Under the pieces are notes generated by a model. It ran no database searches. It was not told the origin of the DNA and saw only the letters and a program-made list of their open reading frames with translations. 64,000 nucleotides of DNA, taken from Margaritifera margaritifera. Lineage: Eukaryota > Mollusca > Bivalvia > Unionida > Margaritiferidae. The stretch covers positions 7,030,501-7,094,500 of the forward strand of contig JAQPZY010001670.1 in NCBI GenBank assembly GCA_029931535.1, written 5' to 3'. The position numbers and the translations under genes are program-made. How positions within the stretch are numbered: the stretch's first letter is position 1; each line of letters opens with the position of its first letter. This document shows, piece after piece, positions 45,961 through 55,559 of this stretch.

Positions 45961-46933
45961 TTAAATCCAATGTGACCATATTTCTTTTCCGGTAGCACTA
46001 CGCTTGCGGCGATTGTATTTTTCCTCAAAGGCCTGGAAAAGCTGAGAACGAATCTTCTCTGGGTCTACCCAGGCTGTGTGGTTTTCATTATTTTTGTACC
46101 GGACAAAATACCGTTTTTCAGACCTCCCACCTTTGGCATTTGTACACAAAGTGTCAAGTATTTCCACAATTTCAGGATCTTCTGGCTCTTCATAATTATC
46201 TTCAATCTCAGTAACACTGTCATATTGATTTTTATCGTCACTTGGTGTCTCTGTAAACAATACAGGATCTGTGGGGAATGCATCTGGGTCAAATAAACAG
46301 TTTCATTCGATTTGCGTGTACAAGTTTGTTAGTTTGTTTATTGTCACAACTATCAATCCGATGGTTCACTGGTGATGTTTCAGCAATTATTCTATGTGGG
46401 CCACTCCACAGGTGTAACAATTTTGTAGAGAGGCCTGGCTTACTGGCTGGTGAATATACCCAACATGTGTCGCCTACTTTGAATTTAGGTTCTCTGGCAT
46501 TTTGGTCCTTTGAAAATTTCTGTTTTTGTTGAGCTATTTCGATATTTCGTTTGACTCGATTTAATGTTTCTTTGAAGTTTGTTAGGACATCTGTCTTGTA
46601 ATCGTCTATCTCTAAATATGTTTGTGTCGGCTGCGACAATGCCACATCGATAGGCAGACAAGCGTCCCTACCATACATCATGAAGAAAAGTGTTTCTTGT
46701 GTTTACTCCTGAATGCTACTGTTATGGGCAAACAAGACATAATAATTAAACTGGTCCCAGTCCCTCTGGTGGTCCGACACGAACACAGACATCATATTGG
46801 TCAGTGTGGCATTAAATCGTTCAACGAGGCCATCTGTTTCAGGGTGATACGCTGTAATAAACACCTGTTTGTTATTTACTAATGCACATATGTTATTCAA
46901 TAGTCGACCAGTATTGTCACACAAGAAACTCAT
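45961..46933 (-). pseudogene. gypsy integrase remnant with C-terminal domain
   Basis: From 46933 the frame reads MSFLCDNTGRLLNN (second catalytic Asp region), then AYHPETDGLVERFNATLTNM with the catalytic Glu in VERFN. After a frame break, 46681-46289 gives the C-terminal part including KVGDTCWVYSPASKPGLSTK and LLHLWSGPHRIIAET, the typical GPY-type module. A further frame (46260-45961) has a chromodomain-like EDPEIVEILDTL, KRYFVRYKNNENHTAWVDP. The HHCC zinc finger and the first catalytic Asp are missing; only about 100 bp separates this from RNase H. Confidence 0.88.
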
Positions 46934-47033
46934 TATAGGTTTTTAATTTCGGTCTTTCTCCTTTAATTCACACTCTCTTTCTAACTGTTCTGTAATTTGT
47001 CCATTTATACCTCGCATTCTTTGTAGTCGTCAT

Positions 47034-48892
47034 TCATATCGACACCATCGCCATATTCTGCACTACTAAGCCCATCTGCACTTCCATAAGATTTTCAGCC
47101 CCGTACTCAACTATCATGTCATATTCCTGAAGGGACAGGGACCACCTGGTTAGCCTACAACTTGGATTTTTCATTCCCATAAGCCATTTTAATGGACAGT
47201 GATATGTGACTACCATGAATTTGTGACCAAACAGGTATTGTCTAAAAATTTCTCCAACACTACTGCAAGGATTTCTCTTTCAATTACAGAGTAATTTTTC
47301 TCACTTTTCTTTAATTGTCTGCTAGCATATGCGATTGTTCTTTCGATACAAATTCTATCCTTTTGGGCCAAAACAACTCCCAAGGCAAATCCAGAACTGT
47401 CACAATGCAGGGTGAATAATCTGGAAAAAGCCGGATAACCTAACACGGGAGCTGTGGTCAGTTTATTTTTTAGAATGTTAAAGGCCAGTTCACAATCATC
47501 ACTCCACTCCCAAGTTACATCATTATTCAAAAGCCGACTAAGTGGTTGTACAATATTGCGAACCCTTTCACAAACTTGCGGTACGAGGCAAGACCCAGAA
47601 ATGCACGTAAGGTCCGTTGATTTACGGGTGTAGCACGACCTTAATTTGGTAATCAGAAACTTTAGGCTCATCATTGGTTACAACATGTCCATGAAACTGC
47701 ACTTCTTGTTTGAAGAATGTACATTTGGCCAGTTTTAATTTGAGATTTGCTTTTTTAAATCTCTCAAACACTTCCTGTAAATGAATCCCATGGTCATCAA
47801 ATCTGGAAGAAAAGATTATAAAATATCATCGATGTATACCAAAACAAATTTCCACTGAATTCCTGCTAGTAGTAGATCCATAAGGCGTTGTAAGGTCCCG
47901 GGAGCATTGCACAGTCCATATCCCATTGTGTTAAACTCATATAAGCCTTCTGAGCAAACAAATGCAGTTTTCTCTTTATCCTGTTCGCTGATTGGTACCT
48001 GATGGTACCCAGACAAGCAATCTAAACAAGTAAAGTACTGATCGTTCCTGAAAGCTTCTAGCATTTCTTCTATTTTTGGGAGGGAATAGACATCCTTCTT
48101 GCACACGGAATGCAAACGGCGATAGTCAATCACAAAATGATATTTTCCATCTGGTTTCCTGACTAGTATGACAGGACTTGCCCAAGGGCTGGTTGAAGGT
48201 CGTATTACTTCCCTTTTTAATAAATCTTGCAACTGATTTATAACTTCCTCTCTTTGAGAGAACGGAAGCTTGTACGGTCTCTGTTTCATTGGTGGACTAT
48301 CTATCCCCCGTGTCTATCCTATGTTCCGCTATGTCAGTTATTTCTAGATTCTCATCATATTTTGCAAAACTATCACTGTACAAGTAAAGAAGTTTGCGTA
48401 CTTTGACCTGCTGTGCTGCAGAATATTTTTTCCAGTCAACATGAAAATCCTGGTCATTAAGTTCAGCAATTTCATTCTGAATGTTTTCATCACACAGTTG
48501 CTGCTCTGTTCGTTTTCACATATTTCAGCTATTTCCTCAAATGAGCCTATTATCGTGCTTTTATAGAGTTTCACTGGTTTCAGACTCGGGTTTAATAGTC
48601 TAAGAGTCACATTTTCATTGACCTTAGTTAGAACTCTGGCTGACACAACGCTGTATCTATCTATAAAGTCTTGTTTTGGCTCAGTCAATCCTAACTTCCC
48701 ACATGCCTCACTGTCAATTTTTCCCTGGAGTAGCATTTCTGAACGGGCCGGTATTTCAACTGTTTTTATTAAGTTCACACGCCAGGATTTCTTTGGTTTA
48801 GTTTCATCCTCACTTGTTAGTAATTTCGCATAACGATTGTTCCAGTAGATTGAATTGTCTGGTATATCAAGCACAAATTTAATTTGACTCAA
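47034..48892 (-). pseudogene. gypsy reverse transcriptase and RNase H
   Basis: 48892-48344 is the protease-RT linker (SWRVNLIKTVEIPARSEMLL and VVSARVLTKVNENVTLRLLN). RT spans 48289-47816: KREVIRPSTSPWASPVILVR, FTCLDCLSGYHQVPISEQ (first catalytic Asp), GLCNAPGTLQRLMDLLL, and YIDDIL at the active site. After frame breaks, RNase H lies at 47674-47210, with WEWSDDCELAFNILKNKL, LHCDSSGFALGVVLAQKDR, and ASRQLKKSEKNYSVIEREIL. It ends near 47034 with ARW-like residues (CRLTRWSLSLQEYDMIVEYG). Catalytic residues are mostly present, but at least three frame interruptions exist. Confidence 0.93.
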
Positions 48893-49180
48893 ATATCCAT
48901 TCCAATTATTGCGTCATACTGAAAATTTTTGACAACATACATTTCCATAATTAACTCATCATTACCAACACATATGTTGCATGGCACAACACCGATGATG
49001 TCCAGAGATTGCCCAGTTGCAGAAACCACATTTCTCACTTGGGGCTTAATGGTTTGTTTGTCCGTAGTTGTCAAAATTCTATCACTCACTAATCACACCT
49101 CAACGCCCGTATCAAGATATAAATGGACTTTTTGACCGAACAGTGCTGCTGGAATAAATAGTCCTTTATTGCCCCTGACT
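48880..49180 (-). pseudogene. gypsy aspartic protease remnant
   Basis: Minus strand near 49119 reads LYLDTGVEV and then a stop; DTG is the retropepsin active-site triplet. After the stop, 49089-48889 continues SDRILTTTDKQTI, VPCNICVGNDELIMEMYVVK, and ends AIIGMDI, the usual C-terminal (L/I)IGMD flap-to-end motif. Position between gag and RT is normal. The premature stop a few codons after DTG inactivates it. Confidence 0.85.
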
Positions 49181-49222
49181 GTTACAGAAGTAATTACTGT
49201 GTCTGGTTGATGGCTGTAATAA

Positions 49223-50131
49223 TCACTGGCATCGGTCATAGTTCCCAATGATGTTCTTGCAGAATTTTCCTGAGTTTCTGGGGCCCCTTTGCCCTTTTTG
49301 AAAGGGGCCCGGTTTAGTTAAAGGTTGCGCTTGGTTATACTTTTCAAGACACTGTCTTTCGATATGTCCTACCCGCTGGCAGAAGTTGCATATTGGTATA
49401 CCCTCTGTTGTTCTCATATTTCTCGGCACGTAGGTGCCACGACCCGCCGTCCTTTAAAGCTTCTTATGTAGCCCCTTCTTCGACCTCGAAATGGGGGAGG
49501 CTGAGTTCTCAAAGAAGCAACTTCAGTTGCCAAAAATTCGACTCTTTCAATTAATGTTTGAATCTTGGCATCGCTCCGAGTATCATAAGTCAAGGTTTGA
49601 ACCGACTGCGGTCCATTCAGAGTTTTATTACATTCTTCACGTTTTGCTATTCTGAATGCCTGTTCAAAGGATTTTGGATCACTTATCATAAGAAATCATT
49701 TTAGTCTGGGCCTCGGTCCTTGAATGAATTGTTCCATTAACAGTTTGTCATTTCGATTCTGGCCCCCATGTGCTCGACGTGCTAGACGCCGTATTGTATC
49801 TCTGTAATTTTCCACACTTTCACCATACTGTTGTTTGCTTTGAAATAATTCAGAGAAATACATTCTTTGCAAATCCTCCGGGCAAAATCTTTCCTTCAAT
49901 TTCCTTATAAGTGTATCAAAAGATGATTTTTCTTCTTCGACCAGGTATTCCAAATAGTCTGTCGCCCGGTCTCTTAACAGTGCTGGAAGCATCTGCAATT
50001 TTCTAGCAATAACCCACCTGCTACCTGTGTGCTCTGGATATCCTCTCACATGTTTTATGCCATCTTTCAAAGTCGTCGTTCAGTTCTCCACAAATGTTTG
50101 AAGTTGTTATGTTTGAATGTTTCAGATCCAT
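49223..50131 (-). pseudogene. gypsy gag with CCHC zinc knuckle
   Basis: A possible start ATG is at 50131 (MDLKHSNITTSNICGEL). After a frameshift, 50070-49696 carries the retrotransposon gag core: LPALLRDRATDYLEYLVEEE, FDTLIRKLKERFCPEDLQRM, then YRDTIRRLARRAHGG. 49689-49414 is a linker with a short helical segment and an Arg-rich stretch (FRGRRRGYIRSFKGRR). The last frame, 49429-49223, contains CNFCQRVGHIERQC, a complete C-X2-C-X4-H-X4-C zinc knuckle for RNA packaging. Two to three frameshifts split the gene. Confidence 0.9.
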
Positions 50132-50226
50132 TTGGGCAAAGCACGAATCAATACTGTATCCTCTGTTCTTTTAACTTTTTTATCTTCCCAAAGTCCATAT
50201 AAAAATAACCGTTTTAAGTTCGTAAA

Positions 50227-50246
50227 AGATCCCACTTCTAACACCA
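50227..50246 (-). other. gypsy primer-binding site (tRNA-Leu type)
   Basis: Four bases inside the 5' LTR, the minus strand reads TGGTGTTAGAAGTGGGATCT. From memory this is complementary, with two mismatches, to the 3' end of animal tRNA-Leu (CAG) including CCA. Spacing to the LTR is normal. Confidence 0.7.
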
Positions 50247-50250
50247 CTAA

Positions 50251-50597
50251 TGACAAGGAGGCCTCATCGTACACATACGTTTTTCCCGTGGTAGTAACTC
50301 AACGAGTATAGTTTTTTTATTCCTTTATTTGCTATTTCATATCTATACATCTACCAATGAACGAATACACTTCTGTCTCTACAACCAAACTGATCTTAAC
50401 CCCTGCTCTACCCTAACTCTACTGCCTCGAATCTTCGTGACCCCTGCCTTTTCATCCCAGCTCATGCCCCCATTACCTTCATCATTAGCTTGGGTCTGGG
50501 GCACCGTGATATGTCTTAGCTTTATAATTAGCTTGGGTCTGGGGCACCGTGATATGTCTTAGCTTTATAATTAGCTTAGGTCTGGGGCACTGTGACA
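50251..50597 (-). repeat. gypsy 5' LTR with internal 43-bp repeats
   Basis: 347 bp; on the plus strand it starts TGACAAGGAGGCCTCATCGT and ends TGTGACA (TG...CA on the element strand as TGTCAC...TTGTCA). Its TGTCAC-proximal part holds three copies of a 43-bp unit with ATTAGCTTGGGTCTGGGGCA and CCGTGATATGTCTTAGCTTTATA, against two in the other LTR, accounting for most of the length difference. Confidence 0.93.
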
Positions 50598-50601
50598 GTT
50601 A

Positions 50602-50638
50602 ATTCCCGTAGGGGTCACAATCGACACATATTATTACT
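50602..50638 (-). repeat. Polinton right TIR, outer 37 bp
   Basis: On the minus strand from 50638: AGTAATAATATGTGTCGATT, then GTGACCCCTACGGGAAT, aligning with the left terminus at 33330. It is the far side of the TIR split by the gypsy. Confidence 0.93.
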
Positions 50639-50644
50639 AATCCA
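50639..50644. other. Polinton target-site duplication, right copy (AATCCA)
   Basis: Identical to 33324-33329. It doubles as coding sequence of the interrupted LINE. Confidence 0.95.
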
Positions 50645-50825
50645 TTTCTTATTATCTTGTCCATGTTACAATCAACTAAGAATCAGACGTAATTTTGAAA
50701 CCCTTTTGTGTCAGTGGCACCTGTAATTACACTTATCAGAAGTAATGATAGCAATGTTATTAAGAATATATCCAAATTTATTTATTTAGCCTTTAAACAA
50801 AACAAACAAAAAAACAAAAAACTTT
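50639..50825 (+). pseudogene. LINE 3' end, continuation after Polinton
   Basis: Joining at the shared AATCCA, the LINE frame left at 33329 (IIEDEI) continues with HFLLSCPCYNQLRIRRNFET. In a shifted frame it then reads LIRSNDSNVIKNISKFIYLA and FKQNK. H-X4-C completes the C-terminal zinc-knuckle-like motif that began with the Cys of FCKDN. The end of ORF2 is near 50815 and an A-rich CAAACAAAAAAACAAAA tail follows. This independently proves the Polinton insertion point. Confidence 0.88.
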
Positions 50826-50856
50826 GAGAAGTAAAATCAATCACATCAATCAGACT

Positions 50857-50953
50857 TAGTCCTACAATGTAAGACGTCTAACTGATATGTATGTTGTTTG
50901 GGTCGACTCAAGCAACATAAATATCAGGGTAGACGTCTTACATTGTAGGACTA
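50857..50953. mobile_element. 97-bp hairpin MITE with 10-bp target duplication
   Basis: Almost the whole element is one inverted repeat. The left arm TAGTCCTACAATGTAAGACG TCTA and right arm TAGACGTCTTACATTGTAGG ACTA are perfect complements over their outer 24 bp, then diverge slightly toward a central GTCGAC. The 10-bp duplication CAATCAGACT flanks it exactly (50847-50856 and 50954-50963). Nine-to-eleven-base duplications suggest a Mutator-like transposase; this is inference. Confidence 0.88.
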
Positions 50954-50964
50954 CAATCAGACTG

Positions 50965-51940
50965 TGTAAACTCAAGATGCATGCTACGAAGGTTCAAACT
51001 ATATTCTACTCAGCTAAGACAAGGGGAAATCAATACATCTATCTACAAGACACATATCTACTGTTATCACAGAAGCTTCAGTTAAACTAAAACTAAATCC
51101 TTACTAGTTTCTGTGTTAATGGTAAATGAATCTTATACAATTCAATCCCTAAAAATCATCAAATTCTATATAGTCTATAAATTATGCAGTTTTTAACTGA
51201 TAGTGGATCTTTAAGTCTTGCCAATACGGCACTAATCTGACATTGATAAACGTACTAGAAAAATGAATCTGTAAGATGCACAGGAGGATCAGTTGTGGTT
51301 TGGAAGACTAAAGTCAAGAGTGGTTATAATACAATTCTGTACTTGAAAACAAACAAACAAACAAACAAAAAAACAGTAAAACTCTTTTCTCGAGTAAGTT
51401 ACCAATGCTGTCAATGGTCACATAGTTTTGTGAGCAAGTCCTCGACACATTCTCTTAAAGATTTCAAAAGAATTTCTACCCTCGCGACTGTCCAAAAATA
51501 CACTTCATTTAACAGTCAATTACGTACCCGTCTTCGTCACTATGTGTACATTTCTTTCCACGACCATTATTACAAAAAAGAACTGACGGAAAATGTATTG
51601 ACTTGCAAACTAAAAACGAATACATCAAGTATGCAATTAATAAACTTTATTATATACCGATCAATTTGTTACTCAAGAAGGAGACAGCATTTTACCGTCA
51701 TTTCTTAGAAGTATGAAAACGATACTGACATTTTCTGATTCCGTACCACCATACTTTCAAACGAGGCTGGAACTACACGCGATTTATTCATAAAGCTGGG
51801 GTATTCATGCGCATATCAGCTGATCAAAATGTAATTCGGTTTATGATTTAAGATGAAGTTCGTAGTAAAAATATTGAAATGTTGAGCAATTTCTTTTTGT
51901 TTTTCAGTTATGTATAGGGCTTTTATTAAATTATATGAAA
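50965..51940. other. Unassigned AT-rich sequence
   Basis: A 137-codon stop-free stretch on the plus strand at 51295-51708 has no recognisable domain and begins in low-complexity AAACAAACAAAC sequence. I see no other feature. Confidence 0.4.
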
Positions 51941-51946
51941 ATTGAC

Positions 51947-52129
51947 AGATATATATAATTATCATAGTAATTCTATCTTGATTGCTAGATCACGTCCTGT
52001 TGTCAGTATAAGAAAATCCGGATCATGATTCGACGCTTTGCGTCTCGTAATGATTTTGATTTTCTAATGCTGACAACTCGACGTGATCTAGCAATCAAGA
52101 CCGAATTCCTATGATAATAATATATATGT
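51947..52129. mobile_element. 183-bp inverted-repeat MITE
   Basis: Arms with TCTTGATTGCTAGATCACGT at the left and ACGTGATCTAGCAATCAAGA at the right are perfect complements over that core, extending outward to ATTATCATAG/CTATGATAAT and inward to TTGTCAG and GAAAATC. ATTGAC flanks both sides (51941-51946 and 52130-52135), a possible 6-bp duplication. The end bases are AT-rich and less certain. Confidence 0.78.
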
Positions 52130-53770
52130 ATTGACGGTAGTCATACTTATTCTATAAACCTTTCATTTGACCGAAAAAAAAAGTTATGTTAATGTATATA
52201 TTGCCATATTAATAATCAACTGCGTCTCTTATAGTGTCGTGACGTCAAGCACATCGTGACGAAGACGCTTGTACACGTCATTGACTTGTTAGAGTCATGA
52301 AGTGTATTGTTCGACAGTCACGAGAGTCGGAATAATTTGAATTCATCAATACAAAGTGTTGAGATCTTGCTCGTAAAACCAAGTGACCAATGACAGTACT
52401 GGATATAGAGTAACTTACTCGGAAAGAAAAAGAGTTTTAAATGTTTTTTTGTTTTTTTTTGGTTTTTTTAATCAAAGTTAAGATTTTTTATCATAGGCAA
52501 TTGAAGTTATATGTCAATCCTATCACTCATAACATCTCACATATTCTTCGTTTTCTTCAGTGTCTATTCGTAAACCGGAGCATTAATGCATGGTGCGTTT
52601 CCTATTATCCAAATACAGTATACAATTTCATCCGGGCATTCAGAAGTTCCCATATATCATCCAAATTTGAACTTGACGACATTTGCATGAATGGTCGGAG
52701 TAAAATTTTCAGGGCTCGGACCGCTGAAGAAAGCAAAAATCTCGAGATCTTTAACGAATCAAACCTTGGATTTGCTGTAGTTCTGATGGGAAATATATTA
52801 CCGTGAACTACATTCCCCGATTTTTTTTAACATGCTCATTTATGCTTTAAAAATAAAACACAGCATACCATTCCTAGCACAAAATTGTGATTGTCCACAT
52901 TATACCCGGAAATTCCTCTCACCCATTTAATGGCATAAGCGGGTGTTATGCGTGAGGGGATTACCAGGCGTGCTGTATATAGGAAACTTCTTTACTAAAG
53001 TATATGGTGTAAACCTCAGCTAGAAATGATCTACGTTACTGGAATCCAATTTGGCATTAAGCAGCTCAGTGGTGAGCCTTTCTGTGCTATATTAGTGAGG
53101 GCAAATGAAATAAAATTCAGCTGAAGCCCTGTAATCCCATCTCTAGCTGTTTCATTGTCTCAATTGGTCTAATTGATATGGAGATGCCATATACTTGCAG
53201 GTCCAGACTACTGACATGGGCAATTTCTCCTTCAGATTAATGATACTTAAATACATCTTCAACATAGACAGGAATAAACACAATCATTGATTTTTTTCTT
53301 CTGACAATTAGACAGAAGTTTTCACGCTACCTGTAGCTTACTCTCTCGCAGTGTCTCGAAGTGTAGTGTCGAAAATGTGCGATCTTTTGTTTAATTTGCA
53401 GACGTCTCACAGGGGTGATGTATAATCAAATGTAGCATATCTCCAAATTATTAATTCAATGAAATAATTAATAGTATAAATTTTCTTCTCAGTATGTTTA
53501 CTTCTTAATGATCTAAATTTTAAAGACAACGTTGTCTTTTGTTTGCATTTCCTGCCATTCAAATGTTAGAGGTACCAGATAGGGATGTTGGCTCGAGAAC
53601 CTGTGTTGTATAGCATTTAGCTAGTACATGCACATGGTGTATAAGGGGAAGTACGAAGTTCAAGTCCCCTTCCAACCGCACATATTTACCCCTGATACAC
53701 GTGGTGGAATTATGAGATAACCACTAATTAAAGGCCTCTCACTGCGAAAGTTAGTCTTTTACTCGAAGCC
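52130..53770. other. Mostly unassigned; possible tRNA-like SINE trace
   Basis: A 121-codon plus-strand frame (52441-52806) has a hydrophobic start and no known domain. 53600-53690 (TAGCATTTAGCTAGTACATG ... AAGTTCAAGTCCCC) loosely resembles tRNA A and B boxes but lacks a closing stem, so a SINE trace is possible. Nothing else is recognised. Confidence 0.35.
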
Positions 53771-53771
53771 T

Positions 53772-54278
53772 TACAAGGACGATTGTGACCAATGGAGATA
53801 TGAGGACTACTGATACAAGGGCGATTGTGACCCATAGAGATATGTGAACTACTTATACAAGGGCGATTGTGACCCATGGAGATATGAGGACTACTGATAC
53901 AAGGGCGATTGTGACCCATAGAGATATGTGAACTACTGATACAAGGGCGATTGTGAACGATGGAGATATGAGGACTACTGATACAAGGGCGATTGTGACC
54001 CATAGAGATATGTGAACTACTGATACAAGGGCGATTGTGACCCATGGAGATATGAGGACTACTGATACAAGGGCGATTGTGACCCATGGAGATATGAGGA
54101 CTACTGATACAAGGGCGATTGTGACCCATGGAGATATGAGGACTACTGATACAAGGGCGATTGTGACCCATAGAGATATGAGGACTACTGATACAAGGGC
54201 GATTGTGACCCATGGAGATATGAGGACTACTGATACAAGGGCGATTGTGACCCATGGAGATATGAGGACTACTGAAAT
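53772..54278. repeat. 42-bp minisatellite, about 12 copies
   Basis: Tandem 42-bp unit GACCCATGGAGATATGAGGA, CTACTGATACAAGGGCGATT, GT, with GGA/AGA and GAGGACT/GTGAACT variants alternating in the left half. The minus strand is open for 188 codons as 14-residue repeats (HISMGHNRPCISSP) only because 42 is a multiple of three. 54279-55138 has no supportable gene. Confidence 0.95.
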
Positions 54279-55138
54279 GTCTGTAATTTGTCATACCCTT
54301 TTCTTGTCATACACAATAGATCCATAAAGATTATAAATAGTGTTTGTTCTCTAATTTTTGGTAGAGTCAATTGTATTCTTACTAAGTATATTCTTATTCA
54401 AATTTTTCTAATGTTTGGTACCTAAGAAAATGATAATATTTTTTGTTTTGCCTCCAATTTTTTGTTCACCTGAAAAAAAATGCTTCACATGTACGAAACA
54501 TTACAGACAAAAAGTATCTCAAAAAATAAGGGCAATGTGATGCAGCTTTTACTAGATAATGCCAACTAACAGATGGTTTAGATGGTAGAGAATCTGGCTT
54601 GTTTTTAGGCGATCCCAGGATAAAGAACCTGTTTGATCACATATATTTAACCACTGTGACATAGTGTATTTTGAAAAAATATTGCTTGTTTGCCAATAAC
54701 ACTTTTGGTGTGAACAAATTAGTTCCAGCACAACCGATTTTACATTTCAGCGGTTTACAGTTGTAAACTGGGCCAATGCCACCATCTATATTTGTTGAGA
54801 TATATGGCAAAGATACAGCCGAGATCTGAACGAAAAACTGAATGTAACGTCTCACACTTGATGTGTATCACGTGTCTGTCATGCGACAGACAAAATTTAA
54901 AAAAAAACACTGTAAGCACAACAGTTTGGCATCACATTAGATCTTGTGATTTTTGCCTGATGTTCGTCACAAAATAAAATTATTATAAATTAGTAACTGA
55001 TGAGGTTAAACATCTTATTGCATTTATTATTAAAGTCATATTGTAAGGTTGCTTTCTACCTTTAAATTTGTGCTATGATTTTATGAATGGTTGTCACCAA
55101 GCTGCTCTACTATTCATGCAAGGACGATACTATAGAAC

Positions 55139-55164
55139 GCACGCGCGCGCGCGCGCGCGCGCGC

Positions 55165-55219
<55 letters not shown>
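55139..55219. repeat. Microsatellite (CG)n(TG)n
   Basis: About 19 CG units followed by about 20 TG units. Long alternating purine-pyrimidine DNA like this can adopt Z-form. A smaller CA/CG tract is at 57385-57410. Confidence 0.97.
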
Positions 55220-55220
<1 letters not shown>

Positions 55221-55559
55221 CCATGACCCATCTGTGCCTGCCGTACTGTTACAGACACTGCAATTAGATGTGTCTAGACACCTCTTCAATATAACTGCGT
55301 GTTGCCTGTTTACTCATACACAATGATTCCTGATATATTCATGAAATTTTCAACAGCTGCACCTCTTATACTTGGCAAATATGACGTCTACTTCTGACCA
55401 TTAAACAAACAGGCATCCACCACAACTGCTATTGTACCATTATACGAGTACGTATAATATGCTCGTATTTGTTAAACATACTACTTGTGGCAATAGTCAT
55501 AAAGAGCTTTTTTATCACATCAATCTCACGCCTAGTTACTAAGAAGAACACAAGTCTAG

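Larger units (their letters stand above)
44982..50597 (-). mobile_element. Ty3/gypsy LTR retrotransposon, degenerate
   Basis: A 5.6-kb element on the minus strand with both LTRs (50251-50597 as 5' LTR, 44982-45280 as 3' LTR) and flanking 4-bp duplications GTTA (44978-44981 and 50598-50601). Gene order gag, protease, RT, RNase H, integrase is that of Ty3/gypsy. The primer-binding site and polypurine tract are both visible. Stops, frameshifts and a deletion of the integrase N-terminal half make it inactive. It inserted into the Polinton right TIR. Confidence 0.95.
33330..50638 (+). mobile_element. Polinton/Maverick DNA transposon, degenerate, with nested gypsy
   Basis: Complete in its ends. 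The left terminus AGTAGTAATATGTGGCGATT and the complement of the right terminus AGTAATAATATGTGTCGATT are inverted repeats beginning with the typical AG, flanked by perfect 6-bp duplications. Subtracting the gypsy and its duplicated GTTA (44982-50601) leaves about 11.7 kb, shorter than the usual 15-20 kb. Plus-strand genes in order are the integrase C-terminus, penton-like protein, a short basic protein, major capsid protein, an unknown ORF and a cysteine protease. The protein-primed DNA polymerase B and FtsK/A32-like ATPase expected in this superfamily are not recognisable. All genes contain stops, frameshifts or insertions, so the copy is a fossil. Confidence 0.93.

Noticed and set aside
53728..54294. 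188-codon frame with 14-residue repeats
   Set aside because: By-product of the 42-bp array, open on both strands.
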